Shown here one piece after another: positions 7,949 through 16,524 of a stretch of 64,000 nt of DNA (positions within the stretch are counted from its first letter, which is position 1; each line of letters begins with the position of its first letter). A program made the position numbers and the translations under genes. The DNA is from Dellaglioa kimchii (GTDB taxonomy: Bacteria; Bacillota; Bacilli; Lactobacillales; Lactobacillaceae): positions 1,240,001 through 1,304,000 of the forward strand of contig NZ_CP170736.1 of the NCBI RefSeq assembly GCF_046115505.1, read 5' to 3'. The notes beneath the pieces were generated by a model. That model was given only the letters and a program-made list of their open reading frames with translations, searched no databases and was not told where the DNA came from.

Positions 7949-9230
7949 AAATAGAACAGGCTTAGGTAAAACAGTTGTTACAGCGCTTATTGCAGGATTA
8001 GTTGGTGGCGGAATTGCATTTGGTGGATATACATTTTACCAAAATAATAATAGTGATAATGGTGCAGTTACAACATCCTCAAATAAATCAGGTACAACTA
8101 AGGTAACAAATGTAAGTGTTAAATCAAGTAACGAATCGTCAAAAGCATTTGCTAAAGTTAAAAATGCAGTTGTTTCAGTGATTTCATATACGAAATCAAG
8201 TGGTTCAAGTAACAGCTTAACGGATATGTTTGGTGCAGCAGGCGATTCCTCAGCGACAACAGAATCAGCATCAAGTGAAGGATCTGGTGTCATTTATAAA
8301 AAATCAGATGGTAGTGCTTATGTCGTAACTAATAATCATGTTATCTCTGGCGCAAGTAAAGTTGAAGTTTTATTGAGTAATGGTAAAAAATTAAGTGCCA
8401 AAATTGTTGGTAAAGATGCGATTACTGATTTAGCTGTTTTAAAAATATCAGCTAAAGATGTGACTCAAATTGCCACATTTGGTGATTCTGATAGTATCAC
8501 TGTTGGTGAAACAGCGTTGGCTATCGGTTCTCCACTTGGATCTGATTATGCGACATCATTAACGCAAGGAATTATATCAGCTAAGAAACGTACAATTGAT
8601 GTAACCAATGATTCGGGTGTTAAAACAGGCCAAGCAACAGTTATTCAAACTGATGCTGCAATTAATCCTGGAAACTCAGGTGGGGCTTTAATTAATACTT
8701 CTGGTCAAGTTATCGGTATTAATTCGATGAAACTAGCAAGTACAGCAACAGGATCTACTAGTTCTAGTGCATCATCAACTTCTGTCGAAGGAATGGGATT
8801 TGCTATTCCAAGTAATGAGGTTGTATCAATCATTAATCAATTAGTTGATAATGGAAAAGTTAAACGTCCTGCAATAGGAATTTCATTAATTGATTTAGAT
8901 TACGTCTCAGCAAGTGATCAAAAGAGTGTCTTAAAATTACCAACAAGTGTTTCTTCAGGGATTGTTGCTGTTAAAATAAATAGTGATTCACCTGCTAAAA
9001 ATGCTGGTATTGGTAAATATGATGTTATCGTTAAGCTAGGTGGTAAGAAAGTTACCGATATCTCAAGCTTACGAGAAGTTTTATATGAACACAAAATTGG
9101 TGATACAGTGGCTGTTGAATTCTATCACGATGGTAAGTTGAAACAGGCTAACATCAAATTAACCTTAGAAGCAACAGATGCAAATACGGGAACAAGTTCA
9201 ACAAGTAAATCAGCATCATCAGCTCAATAA
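7938..9230 (+). CDS. htrA: HtrA/DegP-like membrane-anchored serine protease
   Basis: This 430-residue protein has an N-terminal membrane anchor (about 12-32), a Ser-rich linker, a trypsin-like domain with catalytic His (NNHVI), Asp (TDLAVLKI) and Ser (NPGNSGGAL), and a C-terminal PDZ domain (about 310-405), ending in a Ser/Thr-rich tail. HtrA degrades misfolded exported proteins outside the membrane. It follows walJ, the standard order. The best ribosome binding site is 28 nt upstream and serves a short overlapping leader frame instead. Confidence 0.96.
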   Translation: MSDENRTGLGKTVVTALIAGLVGGGIAFGGYTFYQNNNSDNGAVTTSSNKSGTTKVTNVSVKSSNESSKAFAKVKNAVVSVISYTKSSGSSNSLTDMFGAAGDSSATTESASSEGSGVIYKKSDGSAYVVTNNHVISGASKVEVLLSNGKKLSAKIVGKDAITDLAVLKISAKDVTQIATFGDSDSITVGETALAIGSPLGSDYATSLTQGIISAKKRTIDVTNDSGVKTGQATVIQTDAAINPGNSGGALINTSGQVIGINSMKLASTATGSTSSSASSTSVEGMGFAIPSNEVVSIINQLVDNGKVKRPAIGISLIDLDYVSASDQKSVLKLPTSVSSGIVAVKINSDSPAKNAGIGKYDVIVKLGGKKVTDISSLREVLYEHKIGDTVAVEFYHDGKLKQANIKLTLEATDANTGTSSTSKSASSAQ

Positions 9231-9240
9231 ATAAATATGA

Positions 9241-9277
9241 AATAATCGTAAATAACTTAATTTACGATTATTTTTTT
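9241..9277 (+). terminator. Terminator of htrA (end of wal operon)
   Basis: Perfect 13-bp stem (9241-9253 with 9260-9272), loop of 6, T tract. It likely ends the wal-htrA transcript. Confidence 0.9.
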
Positions 9278-9292
9278 ATTTTAAATAGATAT

Positions 9293-9617
9293 TGTGTATA
9301 ACTAAGTGGATAGATATTAAGGAGGGTGTGAGTAACGGATGGAAAAGGCAGTATAAAGGGACTTGTTAAATAAAATAGTTATGCACAATTAATTGGATAG
9401 GCTGTGACTAACTTTTATTTATTTGATAATTAAAATAAAAAAAGACTGTTATACCAATGTGTAAAGCGTATAATTAAGAAATGATAAATAACACAAAATC
9501 TGTGCATAACTAATATTGTGTTGACAAATGGCCTACAAATAAATGTAGTGCCGAACACATATTCCCCGCAATATGTTGTGGTCGGAATTGTGGATATGTG
9601 CGTAACTTTGTGTATAA
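9293..9617. other. DnaA-box cluster upstream of rlmH
   Basis: Within the 408-bp gap between htrA and rlmH there are four exact TTATNCACA boxes: 9293-9301 (reverse, TTATACACA), 9379-9387 (forward, TTATGCACA), 9501-9509 (reverse, TTATGCACA) and 9609-9617 (reverse, TTATACACA). Two one-mismatch boxes lie at 9589-9597 and 9597-9605. No protein-coding frame of note is present. A hairpin (about 9556-9575, ACATATT with AATATGT) lies inside. In Bacillus subtilis one of the DnaA-box clusters near the origin is recalled to be at yydA, the rlmH orthologue. Confidence 0.75.
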
Positions 9618-9638
9618 CTTGTGAAAAAGGTGGAAATT

Positions 9639-10118
9639 ATGAACATTAAGATTATTGGTGTAGGTAAATTAAAAGAAAAATATCTCAAACAAGGAATTGA
9701 AGAGTATGCAAAACGGTTAAGTAAGTTTTGTAAATTTGAAATTATTGAAGTAAATGATGAAAAGGCACCAGAAAAATTAAGTTCAGCAGAAATGATTGAT
9801 GTTAAAGGTAAAGAAGGCGAACGTATCCTTAGTAAGATTAAAGACAAAGAGTATGTTTATGCTTTAGCCATTTTAGGTAAGGAACGTACGTCGGAAGATT
9901 TTGCTAAAGAGATTGCTGATCTTGGAACATATGGACATTCTGACATAACATTCGTTATTGGGGGGTCATTAGGGCTAAGTGAGGACGTTTTAAGACGTGC
10001 CGACACACAAATCTCGTTTGGTAAATTTACCTTACCGCATCAATTGATGCGGATGATTTTGACTGAACAAGTTTACCGTGGATTTATGATTAATGCAGGG
10101 AGTCCTTATCATAAATAA
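9639..10118 (+). CDS. rlmH: 23S rRNA (pseudouridine1915-N3)-methyltransferase RlmH
   Basis: A 159-residue SPOUT-class methyltransferase, the exact usual length. It contains the SAM-binding knot region (FVIGGSLGLSEDVL) and the C-terminal HQLMRMILTEQVYRGFMINAGSPYHK-type end. RlmH methylates pseudouridine 1915 of 23S rRNA on the 70S ribosome. I start it at 9639 (MNIKIIGVGK) because AAAAGGTGG is at normal distance; an earlier ATG at 9621 precedes that site. This gene (orfX in staphylococci) is an SCC integration site, but no insertion is seen here. Confidence 0.96.
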   Translation: MNIKIIGVGKLKEKYLKQGIEEYAKRLSKFCKFEIIEVNDEKAPEKLSSAEMIDVKGKEGERILSKIKDKEYVYALAILGKERTSEDFAKEIADLGTYGHSDITFVIGGSLGLSEDVLRRADTQISFGKFTLPHQLMRMILTEQVYRGFMINAGSPYHK

Positions 10119-10179
10119 GGACCTTTCAATACTTTAAGTAACGTAATTTTAGGATATCAGTAGATTTTCATATTTTCCC

Positions 10180-10210
10180 TTGACCTAGAGCTTGCTTAAA
10201 GGTGGATGAT
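10180..10210 (+). promoter_or_regulatory. Candidate MFS-gene promoter with long spacer
   Basis: TTGACCTAGAG at 10180 resembles the start of the MerR-type promoter seen at 48339 (TTGACTTAGAG). A -10 at GATGAT (10205-10210) would leave a 19-bp spacer, as in MerR-controlled promoters, but the dyad is poor. Weak call. Confidence 0.25.
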
Positions 10211-10254
10211 AAAAATAAGTACTTTTAAATTTAGTCGTATAAGAGGGAGAATTG

Positions 10255-11724
10255 ATGAATAAAAAGAATTTAATCATCGTGACTATTGCATTGTTGTTAT
10301 CTAACGCAATGGCAGGTCTTGATGGGACGATTATTAATACTGCATTACCTTCAATCGTTAGTGATTTGCATGGTATCCAATATATGGGATGGATTGTTGC
10401 AGTTTTCTTGTTGGGGATGGCAGTTGCCACACCTCTTTGGAGTAAATTAGGCGAACGAATTGGTAATCGTGGCGCGTATCAGTTAGCAACTTTTTTATTT
10501 GCAATTGGTGCGGTTTTTCAAGCAACATCAAGTAATATTGTCTTTTTCTTAGTTGCTAGAGTCGTTATGGGTATTGGTGCAGGTGGGATGAATACAATTC
10601 CGTTTATTATTTATGCTGATATTTATAAAAATATTAAGAAACGATCACAAGTTATTGGTTATGCAACAGCGAGTTATAGTATTGCATCAATCATTGGTCC
10701 TTTAGTTGGTGGCTGGATTGTTGATACGTTTAGTTGGCATTGGGTTTTTTATATCAATGTACCAATAGCATTAATATCGATTATTTCAATCCAATTTTTC
10801 TTCAAAGAGGAAGTTAAAAAACGTCAAAAGGGGAATATTGATTACTTGGGTGCTGGAATGATGATTGTCAGTTTAGTGACCTTATTAACAGGTATTCAAA
10901 TGATTGGTGTTGGGTCAATTAATTTAGTCGTTGGGTTAATTATTGCTGGAATTATCTTGCTCGGTATTTTGTATAGAGTTGAGGATAGGGCCGTTGATCC
11001 GATTATTCCCAATCGATTATTTAAAAATAAGAAACTGATTGTTGATTTTATCATATTTGCCTTTTTATGGGGAGCATTTATCTCATTTAACATCTATATT
11101 CCAATGTGGGCACAAGGAATACTTGGAATGAGTGCATTGATTGGTGGGGCAACGCAAATTCCTGGTGCGATGACTAATTTATTTGGTTCGTTGTCCGGTC
11201 CATCAATGATTCCTCGATTGGGGAAGTACCGGATTATTACAATTGGAACTATTAGTTTTATTATTTCGTTTGCTGGGATGTTAGTTGTAGGTGTGACAGT
11301 CCCATTCTGGTATTTATTACTAATGGGTGCTTTTGAAGGGTTCGGTTTAGGAATGTGTTTTAATGTCTTACAACTGAGTGTACAAGAGGATGCGGAGGGT
11401 CGAGATGTCCCAATCGCAACTTCATTTGCCTACTTGTTACGTATTTTAAGCCAAACATTTATGTCATCAATTTATGGGGTTATCCTTAATAGTGCGTTGT
11501 TAAAAGGCGTTAATCAGTCTCATGGTAAAATTACGATGGAGATGTTAAACAAGTTAAGTGATTCGAAGCGTGTTTCCAGTCTTCCTGAAAAGTTATTACC
11601 AGCAATGCGACAGATTATGTATGAAGGGTTGCATAATATTATGGTAATCGCGACAATATTATTGATTATCGTATTACTATTTAATTTATGGATTCAAGCC
11701 CAATCTAGAAAACAACTAAGCTAA
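10255..11724 (+). CDS. MFS multidrug transporter, 14-TM DHA2 type
   Basis: The 489-residue membrane protein looks like a drug:H+ antiporter of the EmrB/QacA group. It has motif D1-like LDGTIINTALPSI in TM1, motif A (LWSKLGERIGNRGAYQ) between TM2 and TM3, and motif C-like GPLVGGWIVD in TM5. About 14 helices can be counted. It probably exports hydrophobic toxic compounds; the substrate cannot be deduced. The ATG at 10255 fits GAGGGAGA (10241-10248) better than the TTG three bases before it. It stands alone. Confidence 0.88.
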   Translation: MNKKNLIIVTIALLLSNAMAGLDGTIINTALPSIVSDLHGIQYMGWIVAVFLLGMAVATPLWSKLGERIGNRGAYQLATFLFAIGAVFQATSSNIVFFLVARVVMGIGAGGMNTIPFIIYADIYKNIKKRSQVIGYATASYSIASIIGPLVGGWIVDTFSWHWVFYINVPIALISIISIQFFFKEEVKKRQKGNIDYLGAGMMIVSLVTLLTGIQMIGVGSINLVVGLIIAGIILLGILYRVEDRAVDPIIPNRLFKNKKLIVDFIIFAFLWGAFISFNIYIPMWAQGILGMSALIGGATQIPGAMTNLFGSLSGPSMIPRLGKYRIITIGTISFIISFAGMLVVGVTVPFWYLLLMGAFEGFGLGMCFNVLQLSVQEDAEGRDVPIATSFAYLLRILSQTFMSSIYGVILNSALLKGVNQSHGKITMEMLNKLSDSKRVSSLPEKLLPAMRQIMYEGLHNIMVIATILLIIVLLFNLWIQAQSRKQLS

Positions 11725-12004
11725 AAAAGTAAACTCTCTGAAAGCACGGACTATGTACTAAGCCATATCGAGTTGACTGATGAAATTATATAAAATTTAA
11801 TGGGGTAGATTGATTTATCTGCTTGTAAAGTTATTAATAGATTACCAGCGCAAATTCCTTGAGTAATGTCAATTTATCAAATGCAGTGTATTTAACTCTA
11901 GGCAAAAAAATCCCGCCGTGATTGTCGAATGAAATTATATATTTCATCTGACAATTATGGCGGGATTTTTACAAAAAGGCAGATACCTTTTTAAATCGTA
12001 TTTT
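11725..12004. other. Intergenic gap with bidirectional hairpin and a possible transposase scrap
   Basis: The strong hairpin at 11904-11970 fills the right part. On the minus strand, 11828-11896 reads as a 23-codon open piece (starting PRVKYTAFDKL and ending at a stop), reminiscent of the N-terminus of IS3-type OrfA proteins, but it is too short to assign. Nothing else is seen. Confidence 0.3.
11904..11970 (-). terminator. Strong, long terminator hairpin (works in both directions)
   Basis: AATCCCGCC at 11909-11917 pairs with GGCGGGATT at 11959-11967. The stem continues with TTGTC/GACAA and GAAAT/ATTTC inner pairs. A run of T follows on each strand, so it can end both the MFS transcript and the oxidoreductase transcript. 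Confidence 0.8.
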
Positions 12005-13342
12005 TTATAGATAGTAAGCTAGGTCACTTGCTGGAGTCGGATAAGCTAAGATAAGTTTAGTAACATCTGTTTTTGGTGTTTTGTTAGCAATTAATGGTGT
12101 TAGATAATTGATAAGTTCTTCCGCAATTGTGGTGTATGCGACAGCACCAACAAGTAAGTTGGATGATTTATCAAAGATAGTTGTCACAGATGCTTCAGAT
12201 TCTTTAATTCGATTAAAGGAATACCAGTTAGTTGTCTCTTGTACTCTAATGTCATAATGTTCAGGTTCATTTTTAGCTTGTTCAATCGTAATGCCAACTT
12301 GAGATAGTTGTGGACTGGCGTAGACAGTCATTGGAATTGGTGGGTAAGTAATTGGACTATTCGATTTTTTAAGTAGTTGGTCTGCAACGTAATGACCTTC
12401 AAATGTTGAAACAGGTGTTAACTTAGGTTGTTTACGTGAAACAATATCTCCAATGGCATAAATTCGGTCATTTTTCGTTTTTAAGTGAGAATCCACAATG
12501 ATACCATGTGAATCTGATTCAGCACCTGCAATCGGTAGGTTTAATGTATTAACGTTAGGTTGACGGCCCATAGCTGAAATTGCTAAATCGACAGTTAAAG
12601 ATAATCCCTTATCGTCTAACATCTGGAAGCCTAAAGGACCTTCTGTTATTTCTGTAATATTAGTGTCAAAGTGAAAATGGACACCATTAGTTTTCAAATT
12701 CTCAATGAGACGGGTTGTATATTCAATTGGAAAACCACGTAATATTTGACTATTATGTTGAATAATATGAACTTCTGAGCCAGCGATAGCAGCTATATTA
12801 GCAAGCTCAATTGAAATATAGCCAGCGCCAATAAAGGCTATTTTATCTGGTAATTCTTCAAGTGATAAAAAATCGGTACTTGTTTTTAATAAATGACTGC
12901 CTGGAATATCAGGGACTACAGGTGATTGACCGGCCGCAATTACAAAATTATCGGCAGTGTAAGTTTCAGTATTAACGTTAATTTCTGACTTTGAAATAAA
13001 CTTAGCAGATCCGTGAACAGTTTTAATATTTGCTGCAGATAAACCTGCTAGGGTGTTGGCTGGAACTTTATCCGTATAAGCTGATTTAAAAGCCATCAAT
13101 TTAGGCCAATCAATGATAGAACTGCCAGTTAGTCCGAAGCCTTGCATTGCTTCTTGGCGTTGTTTAGTTTCAACAGCAGAATAAAGCATTTTTTTTGGGT
13201 CACAACCTCGATTAGGACAAGTACCACCCCAAAGATCATTTTCAATGATGAGAACAGATTGCTTTTTACTTAAATCAAAAGCAGTAGAAAGGCCACCAGG
13301 TCCAGCGCCAATAATAATTGTATCGTAGTGTGATTGATTCAT
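12005..13342 (-). CDS. FAD-dependent pyridine nucleotide-disulfide oxidoreductase (glutathione-reductase-like)
   Basis: This 445-residue flavoprotein has the N-terminal FAD site GAGPGG, the redox-active disulfide motif GGTCPNRGCDPKK (CxxxxC), an NAD(P)-binding GAGYISIE segment and the second FAD motif IYAIGDI. The C-terminal dimerisation part ends AYPTPASDLAYYL, where the His of the usual HPT motif is replaced by Tyr; this argues against a classical glutathione reductase. Substrate unknown; possibly thiol or toxic-metal defence. GGGGGA stands 8 nt before the ATG at 13342, so the longer frame to 13357 is not used. Confidence 0.85.
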   Translation of the reverse strand: MNQSHYDTIIIGAGPGGLSTAFDLSKKQSVLIIENDLWGGTCPNRGCDPKKMLYSAVETKQRQEAMQGFGLTGSSIIDWPKLMAFKSAYTDKVPANTLAGLSAANIKTVHGSAKFISKSEINVNTETYTADNFVIAAGQSPVVPDIPGSHLLKTSTDFLSLEELPDKIAFIGAGYISIELANIAAIAGSEVHIIQHNSQILRGFPIEYTTRLIENLKTNGVHFHFDTNITEITEGPLGFQMLDDKGLSLTVDLAISAMGRQPNVNTLNLPIAGAESDSHGIIVDSHLKTKNDRIYAIGDIVSRKQPKLTPVSTFEGHYVADQLLKKSNSPITYPPIPMTVYASPQLSQVGITIEQAKNEPEHYDIRVQETTNWYSFNRIKESEASVTTIFDKSSNLLVGAVAYTTIAEELINYLTPLIANKTPKTDVTKLILAYPTPASDLAYYL

Positions 13343-13427
13343 ATTAATATCCCCCATAATAAATATTTAATAATTATACTGATACTAGCATAAAATTGAG
13401 AATTAATTAAAAATAATCGCTTAAAAA

Positions 13428-13443
13428 TGTTTCATGTGAAACA
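13428..13443. other. parS-like site (one change)
   Basis: TGTTTCATGTGAAACA differs from parS only at the central CpG (C to T). It sits in the non-coding gap between two divergent genes. Confidence 0.7.
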
Positions 13444-13519
13444 TTTTTAAAAGGAAAGCATAATTCTTAATTTTTAAAAATAGTGACAGACAAAAAAATC
13501 TAGCGTTAGAATATTTTAT

Positions 13520-13548
13520 TTGATTATTAAAATCACAGAGGTTATAGT
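13520..13548 (+). promoter_or_regulatory. Promoter of the polysaccharide synthase operon
   Basis: TTGATT (13520-13525), 17 bp, TATAGT (13543-13548). The predicted start at about 13555 coincides with an AGGGCGTTAAGGCAA element that recurs at 21974. Confidence 0.5.
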
Positions 13549-13624
13549 TTAAAAAGGGCGTTAAGGCAATGTGTGTAAAGGATTTTAGCTATTTATTTAA
13601 CTATAATTATTTGGGGGTCATTAT

Positions 13625-14953
13625 ATGACAGCAACAGTATTAAACGATATTACGAAGGTACTCATTTACACGATTGTATCGTATCCAATTGTTGGAGGTC
13701 TAGCCTTTATTGTATCCAGCCTTTATTATAGAATATTTATGGAGAAGAAGGAGCTCCCTAAATATTTAGAGAAGGGGGAACCATTCATTTCTATTTTTGT
13801 ACCTGCTCATAATGAGGAACAATCAATAGAAGCTACAATTAGACATCTAGAGACTAAGTTAAATTATCCTCTAGATAAATATGAAGTTATTGTAATTAAT
13901 GATGGTTCAACGGATAAAACTGGTGAGATTTTGGAGACGCTACAAGAGGAGTTTAAATCACGTTTAAGAACGATCACAATTATTAATAATCGTGGAAAAG
14001 CAGCTGGATTCAATATTGCCTTGGCATTTGCTAAAGGCGAATTTATTTTATCCAATGATGCTGATTCGAAACCAGAAGTTGATGCCTTATGGAAATATAT
14101 GTCATATTTTGAAAGAAAAGGTGGCAAGAATTTAGGCGCTGTCACTGGGAATATGTTACCAATTAATAAAACAACAATTGTAGCAGAAGCACAACAGAAT
14201 GAATTGAATTCAATTATTGGTTTAATTAAGAGATCGCAATTATCTTATGGCGGTTTATTTGCTTTCTCAGGTGCAAATACAATGTATCGAAAAGCAGCCG
14301 TTTTAGATGTTGGTGGTTGGGAAGCTGAACAGCCAACGGAAGATATCGCAATTGCCTGGGACATGCAGGCATTAGGTTGGGTGGCTTATTTTGCGCCGCA
14401 TATTCGTTTTTTTATGGATGTACCTGAAAAGCTAGGTGAACTAATTAAACAAAGACACAGATGGTCATCTGGTGGCGTTTATGTACTTCTAACGAAGACG
14501 TTACGCGTTCTACGTCATCCGATTAAACAATTTTCAAGTGTGCCTATTATTATTGATTATGGATTAAGTGTTATTTGGTCAGTCTTTTATTGGTTAAGTA
14601 TGATTGCATTTCTAGCAATCCAAATTATCTGTATTGTAAATGGAGATTGGTTACAGTTGAGCAATAACTTAGCGCTTGCCTGCATATTTATTTCAATAGA
14701 GGTCATTATTGGTTTGATTCAGTTAATCATGGCGTCATTTTTCAATGATAGTGGTAAATCTCTAAAATACGTTATTTTTGCGCCGTGGTATATCCTCATT
14801 TACTGGATGGTAAATACGTATACAATGGTAGCTGAGTTAATTCCGACAGTGCGTAAAATTATTACGGGTGAAGATGGTGGCGTATGGCATTCACCTGAAC
14901 GTTCGGATAGTATTACAACGGATTTAGGAGGCGACGATGATGACAAAAAATAA
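13625..14953 (+). CDS. Processive family-2 glycosyltransferase (PgaC/IcaA-like)
   Basis: This 442-residue membrane enzyme has an N-terminal TM helix (about 12-35), a GT-A domain with PAHNEE, NDGSTDKT and a DAD motif (SNDADSKPE), the acceptor-site TED (QPTEDIAIAWD), and the processivity motif QRHRW, followed by at least three C-terminal helices. This set is typical of hyaluronan/cellulose/poly-N-acetylglucosamine synthases, closest in layout to PgaC/IcaA. It likely makes and exports a beta-linked polysaccharide. No deacetylase (PgaB/IcaB) or IcaC is encoded beside it. RBS GGGGG precedes the ATG. It overlaps the next gene. Confidence 0.88.
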   Translation: MTATVLNDITKVLIYTIVSYPIVGGLAFIVSSLYYRIFMEKKELPKYLEKGEPFISIFVPAHNEEQSIEATIRHLETKLNYPLDKYEVIVINDGSTDKTGEILETLQEEFKSRLRTITIINNRGKAAGFNIALAFAKGEFILSNDADSKPEVDALWKYMSYFERKGGKNLGAVTGNMLPINKTTIVAEAQQNELNSIIGLIKRSQLSYGGLFAFSGANTMYRKAAVLDVGGWEAEQPTEDIAIAWDMQALGWVAYFAPHIRFFMDVPEKLGELIKQRHRWSSGGVYVLLTKTLRVLRHPIKQFSSVPIIIDYGLSVIWSVFYWLSMIAFLAIQIICIVNGDWLQLSNNLALACIFISIEVIIGLIQLIMASFFNDSGKSLKYVIFAPWYILIYWMVNTYTMVAELIPTVRKIITGEDGGVWHSPERSDSITTDLGGDDDDKK

Positions 14954-15467
14954 GCCTGACTATATTGTGAACGAAGTAGATGAAGACGCATTGACGATTG
15001 ATTGGTTTTTTGGTCAAAAAAATGTAGGTCTCAAACTAAGACAATTAGTATTAATAACAATTGGCTGGATTGCGTGCTTAGTACCAATCAGTATCACGGT
15101 TATCTTGATTTTATTTAAAGATAAGGCAATCCCAATTGACCAAACACTATTTACTGAGCTTTTTGATACGATTATAAATACATTCCTACAATACTATTTG
15201 TTTTTTATTGCGTTCTTTTTAATTTTGCATATTTATAATTTAATTCTTTCGAATAATCGTCTAAAAAATGATATAGAAAGTTATGATTCAAAATTATTAA
15301 AGAAACACACTGACTTAGCTGAAGAAATGTACTATTCAAAATATGGGCCACGAGATCATAGAGAGGGTCAAAATAAAATTATCATACAAGATTATGCCGA
15401 TATTGGGACATTTGAATTAAGGCAACAATTTGATTACTTTGGAGATGAGGATGAAGATGATTTCTAA
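14940..15467 (+). CDS. PgaD/IcaD-like membrane subunit (inferred)
   Basis: A 175-residue protein with a soluble N-terminus, two membrane helices (about 33-57 and 78-104) and a charged C-terminal part ending in an acidic tail (GDEDEDDF). Size, two-helix topology and position behind a PgaC-like synthase suggest a PgaD/IcaD-type partner that stabilises the synthase; direct sequence similarity is not obvious to me. TAGGAGGCG lies 7-8 nt before the ATG at 14940; an ATG at 14937 is also possible. It overlaps the end of the synthase gene by 14 nt. Confidence 0.6.
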   Translation: MTKNKPDYIVNEVDEDALTIDWFFGQKNVGLKLRQLVLITIGWIACLVPISITVILILFKDKAIPIDQTLFTELFDTIINTFLQYYLFFIAFFLILHIYNLILSNNRLKNDIESYDSKLLKKHTDLAEEMYYSKYGPRDHREGQNKIIIQDYADIGTFELRQQFDYFGDEDEDDF

Positions 15468-16392
15468 AGAGGATAAAAGATTATTAGATGAAATGGTTGT
15501 ACGAGAAAGAAATATGAAGAAAAGACGTGATATTTCGGGCTTAATGTTACATAAATTAAGATTATTTAAGCGAAGATTGGTTGCGTTTTTAACGGTTTTA
15601 TCGACCGGAATCCTATTAGGACTTTATATGACATTTGAGCCATTCAAAATGTTATCAGTTGTTAGTATTATAGAAGTTAATGTACTGGTAGCGGCAATTT
15701 TATTTCTATTTACCTCATACTTTTGGCAAATAATGCTCAAACACTGGCCGCTAAAACATTTAATTAGTTGGTATAAAATTAAATTGAGGGTAACATATGC
15801 GGGCCCACTGCTTGCTTCCAAAAGATGGTTGCAGTTTTATTATAAAGATCGGGATATTTCACCGTATATCCCACAAATATTGTATTACTTACAAAATGAG
15901 TCTAAGTTAAAAACAGTCGATGAAGTATTAGCGTTTATTGATGAAGGGACACCTTCAGATGTAGAAGAACATAACGTACTAGATAAATTTCGACGATTTA
16001 TTGGTGAAACAAATCAAATGGTCCTTAGTACTGCTTCTGCAGATGGGATGCCAGCCAGTCGTCAAATGCGATTTATTGTCTCACCTGATAAATCAAATGT
16101 TTGGTATTTTGGTTCAGCTCCGGAAACGCCTAAAATTGCTGAATTGGATTTAGGTAAAGCGGCTATTAATACAATTCCAACGAGTACAGGGATGACTATT
16201 GCTAGTAATAGGTTAAGTGTTAAGAGGTCAAAATATAAATTAGAAGATCTAGCAGAGTTGTATCGGGCACAAGTGCCAGGCTTTATGGACGGATTGTTAG
16301 AAGAAGATATAGAAAATGAGATTATTTATGAAATAGTGATCAAAAGTGCTCGATTAGATACTTGGACACAGCATGATCAAGTGAAATTTTAA
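15451..16392 (+). CDS. Membrane protein fused to a pyridoxamine-5'-phosphate-oxidase-like domain
   Basis: About 313 residues. The N-terminus is basic and followed by two membrane helices (about 40-60 and 70-90 of the product). A linker leads to a C-terminal PNPOx-like split-barrel domain (about the last 125 residues; it begins FIGETNQMVLSTASADGMPASRQMRF and continues with WYFGSAPETPKIAEL). Such domains bind FMN, F420 or heme in other proteins. The gene overlaps the PgaD-like gene by about 17 nt and is surely co-translated with it. The start is uncertain: ATG codons at 15445, 15451 and 15457. Its role in polysaccharide synthesis is unknown. Confidence 0.75.
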   Translation: MKMISKEDKRLLDEMVVRERNMKKRRDISGLMLHKLRLFKRRLVAFLTVLSTGILLGLYMTFEPFKMLSVVSIIEVNVLVAAILFLFTSYFWQIMLKHWPLKHLISWYKIKLRVTYAGPLLASKRWLQFYYKDRDISPYIPQILYYLQNESKLKTVDEVLAFIDEGTPSDVEEHNVLDKFRRFIGETNQMVLSTASADGMPASRQMRFIVSPDKSNVWYFGSAPETPKIAELDLGKAAINTIPTSTGMTIASNRLSVKRSKYKLEDLAELYRAQVPGFMDGLLEEDIENEIIYEIVIKSARLDTWTQHDQVKF

Positions 16393-16436
16393 AGGTATTA
16401 TTAGCAATATTCATTGCTGATAATACCTTTTTTTTA
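16391..16436 (+). terminator. Terminator of the polysaccharide operon
   Basis: A 17-bp stem with one mismatch (16392-16408 with 16413-16429), loop ATTC, is followed by T8. Confidence 0.9.
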
Positions 16437-16494
16437 TAAATCAAGTAAAAAAACAAACTTTTTAGATTATTTTAAACGTATTTATCTCTATATT

Positions 16495-16524
16495 TTGACA
16501 CACAAATTACAGCTAAATTATTAA
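16495..16524 (+). promoter_or_regulatory. Promoter of the LysM protein gene with a possible WalR box
   Basis: TTGACA (16495-16500) and TATTAA (16519-16524) are 18 bp apart. On the minus sense, TTGACA-N5-ATTACA (16495-16511) matches the WalR direct-repeat consensus with one mismatch and overlaps the -35. A leader of over 200 nt, without open frames, follows. This accounts for most of the 346-bp gap before the gene. Confidence 0.4.

Noticed and set aside
9318..9381. Short frame behind an AAGGAGG-like sequence in the DnaA-box gap
   Set aside because: The possible peptides are 5-13 codons and poorly spaced from the site; not supported.
9293..9617. oriC itself
   Set aside because: No dnaA, dnaN or AT-rich unwinding element with DnaA-trios is next to it; the setting is the htrA-rlmH gap, so a secondary DnaA-box cluster is the better reading.
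9639..10118. SCC-type insertion at the end of rlmH
   Set aside because: The 3' end of rlmH is followed directly by an ordinary gap and an MFS gene; no recombinase or repeated att site is seen.
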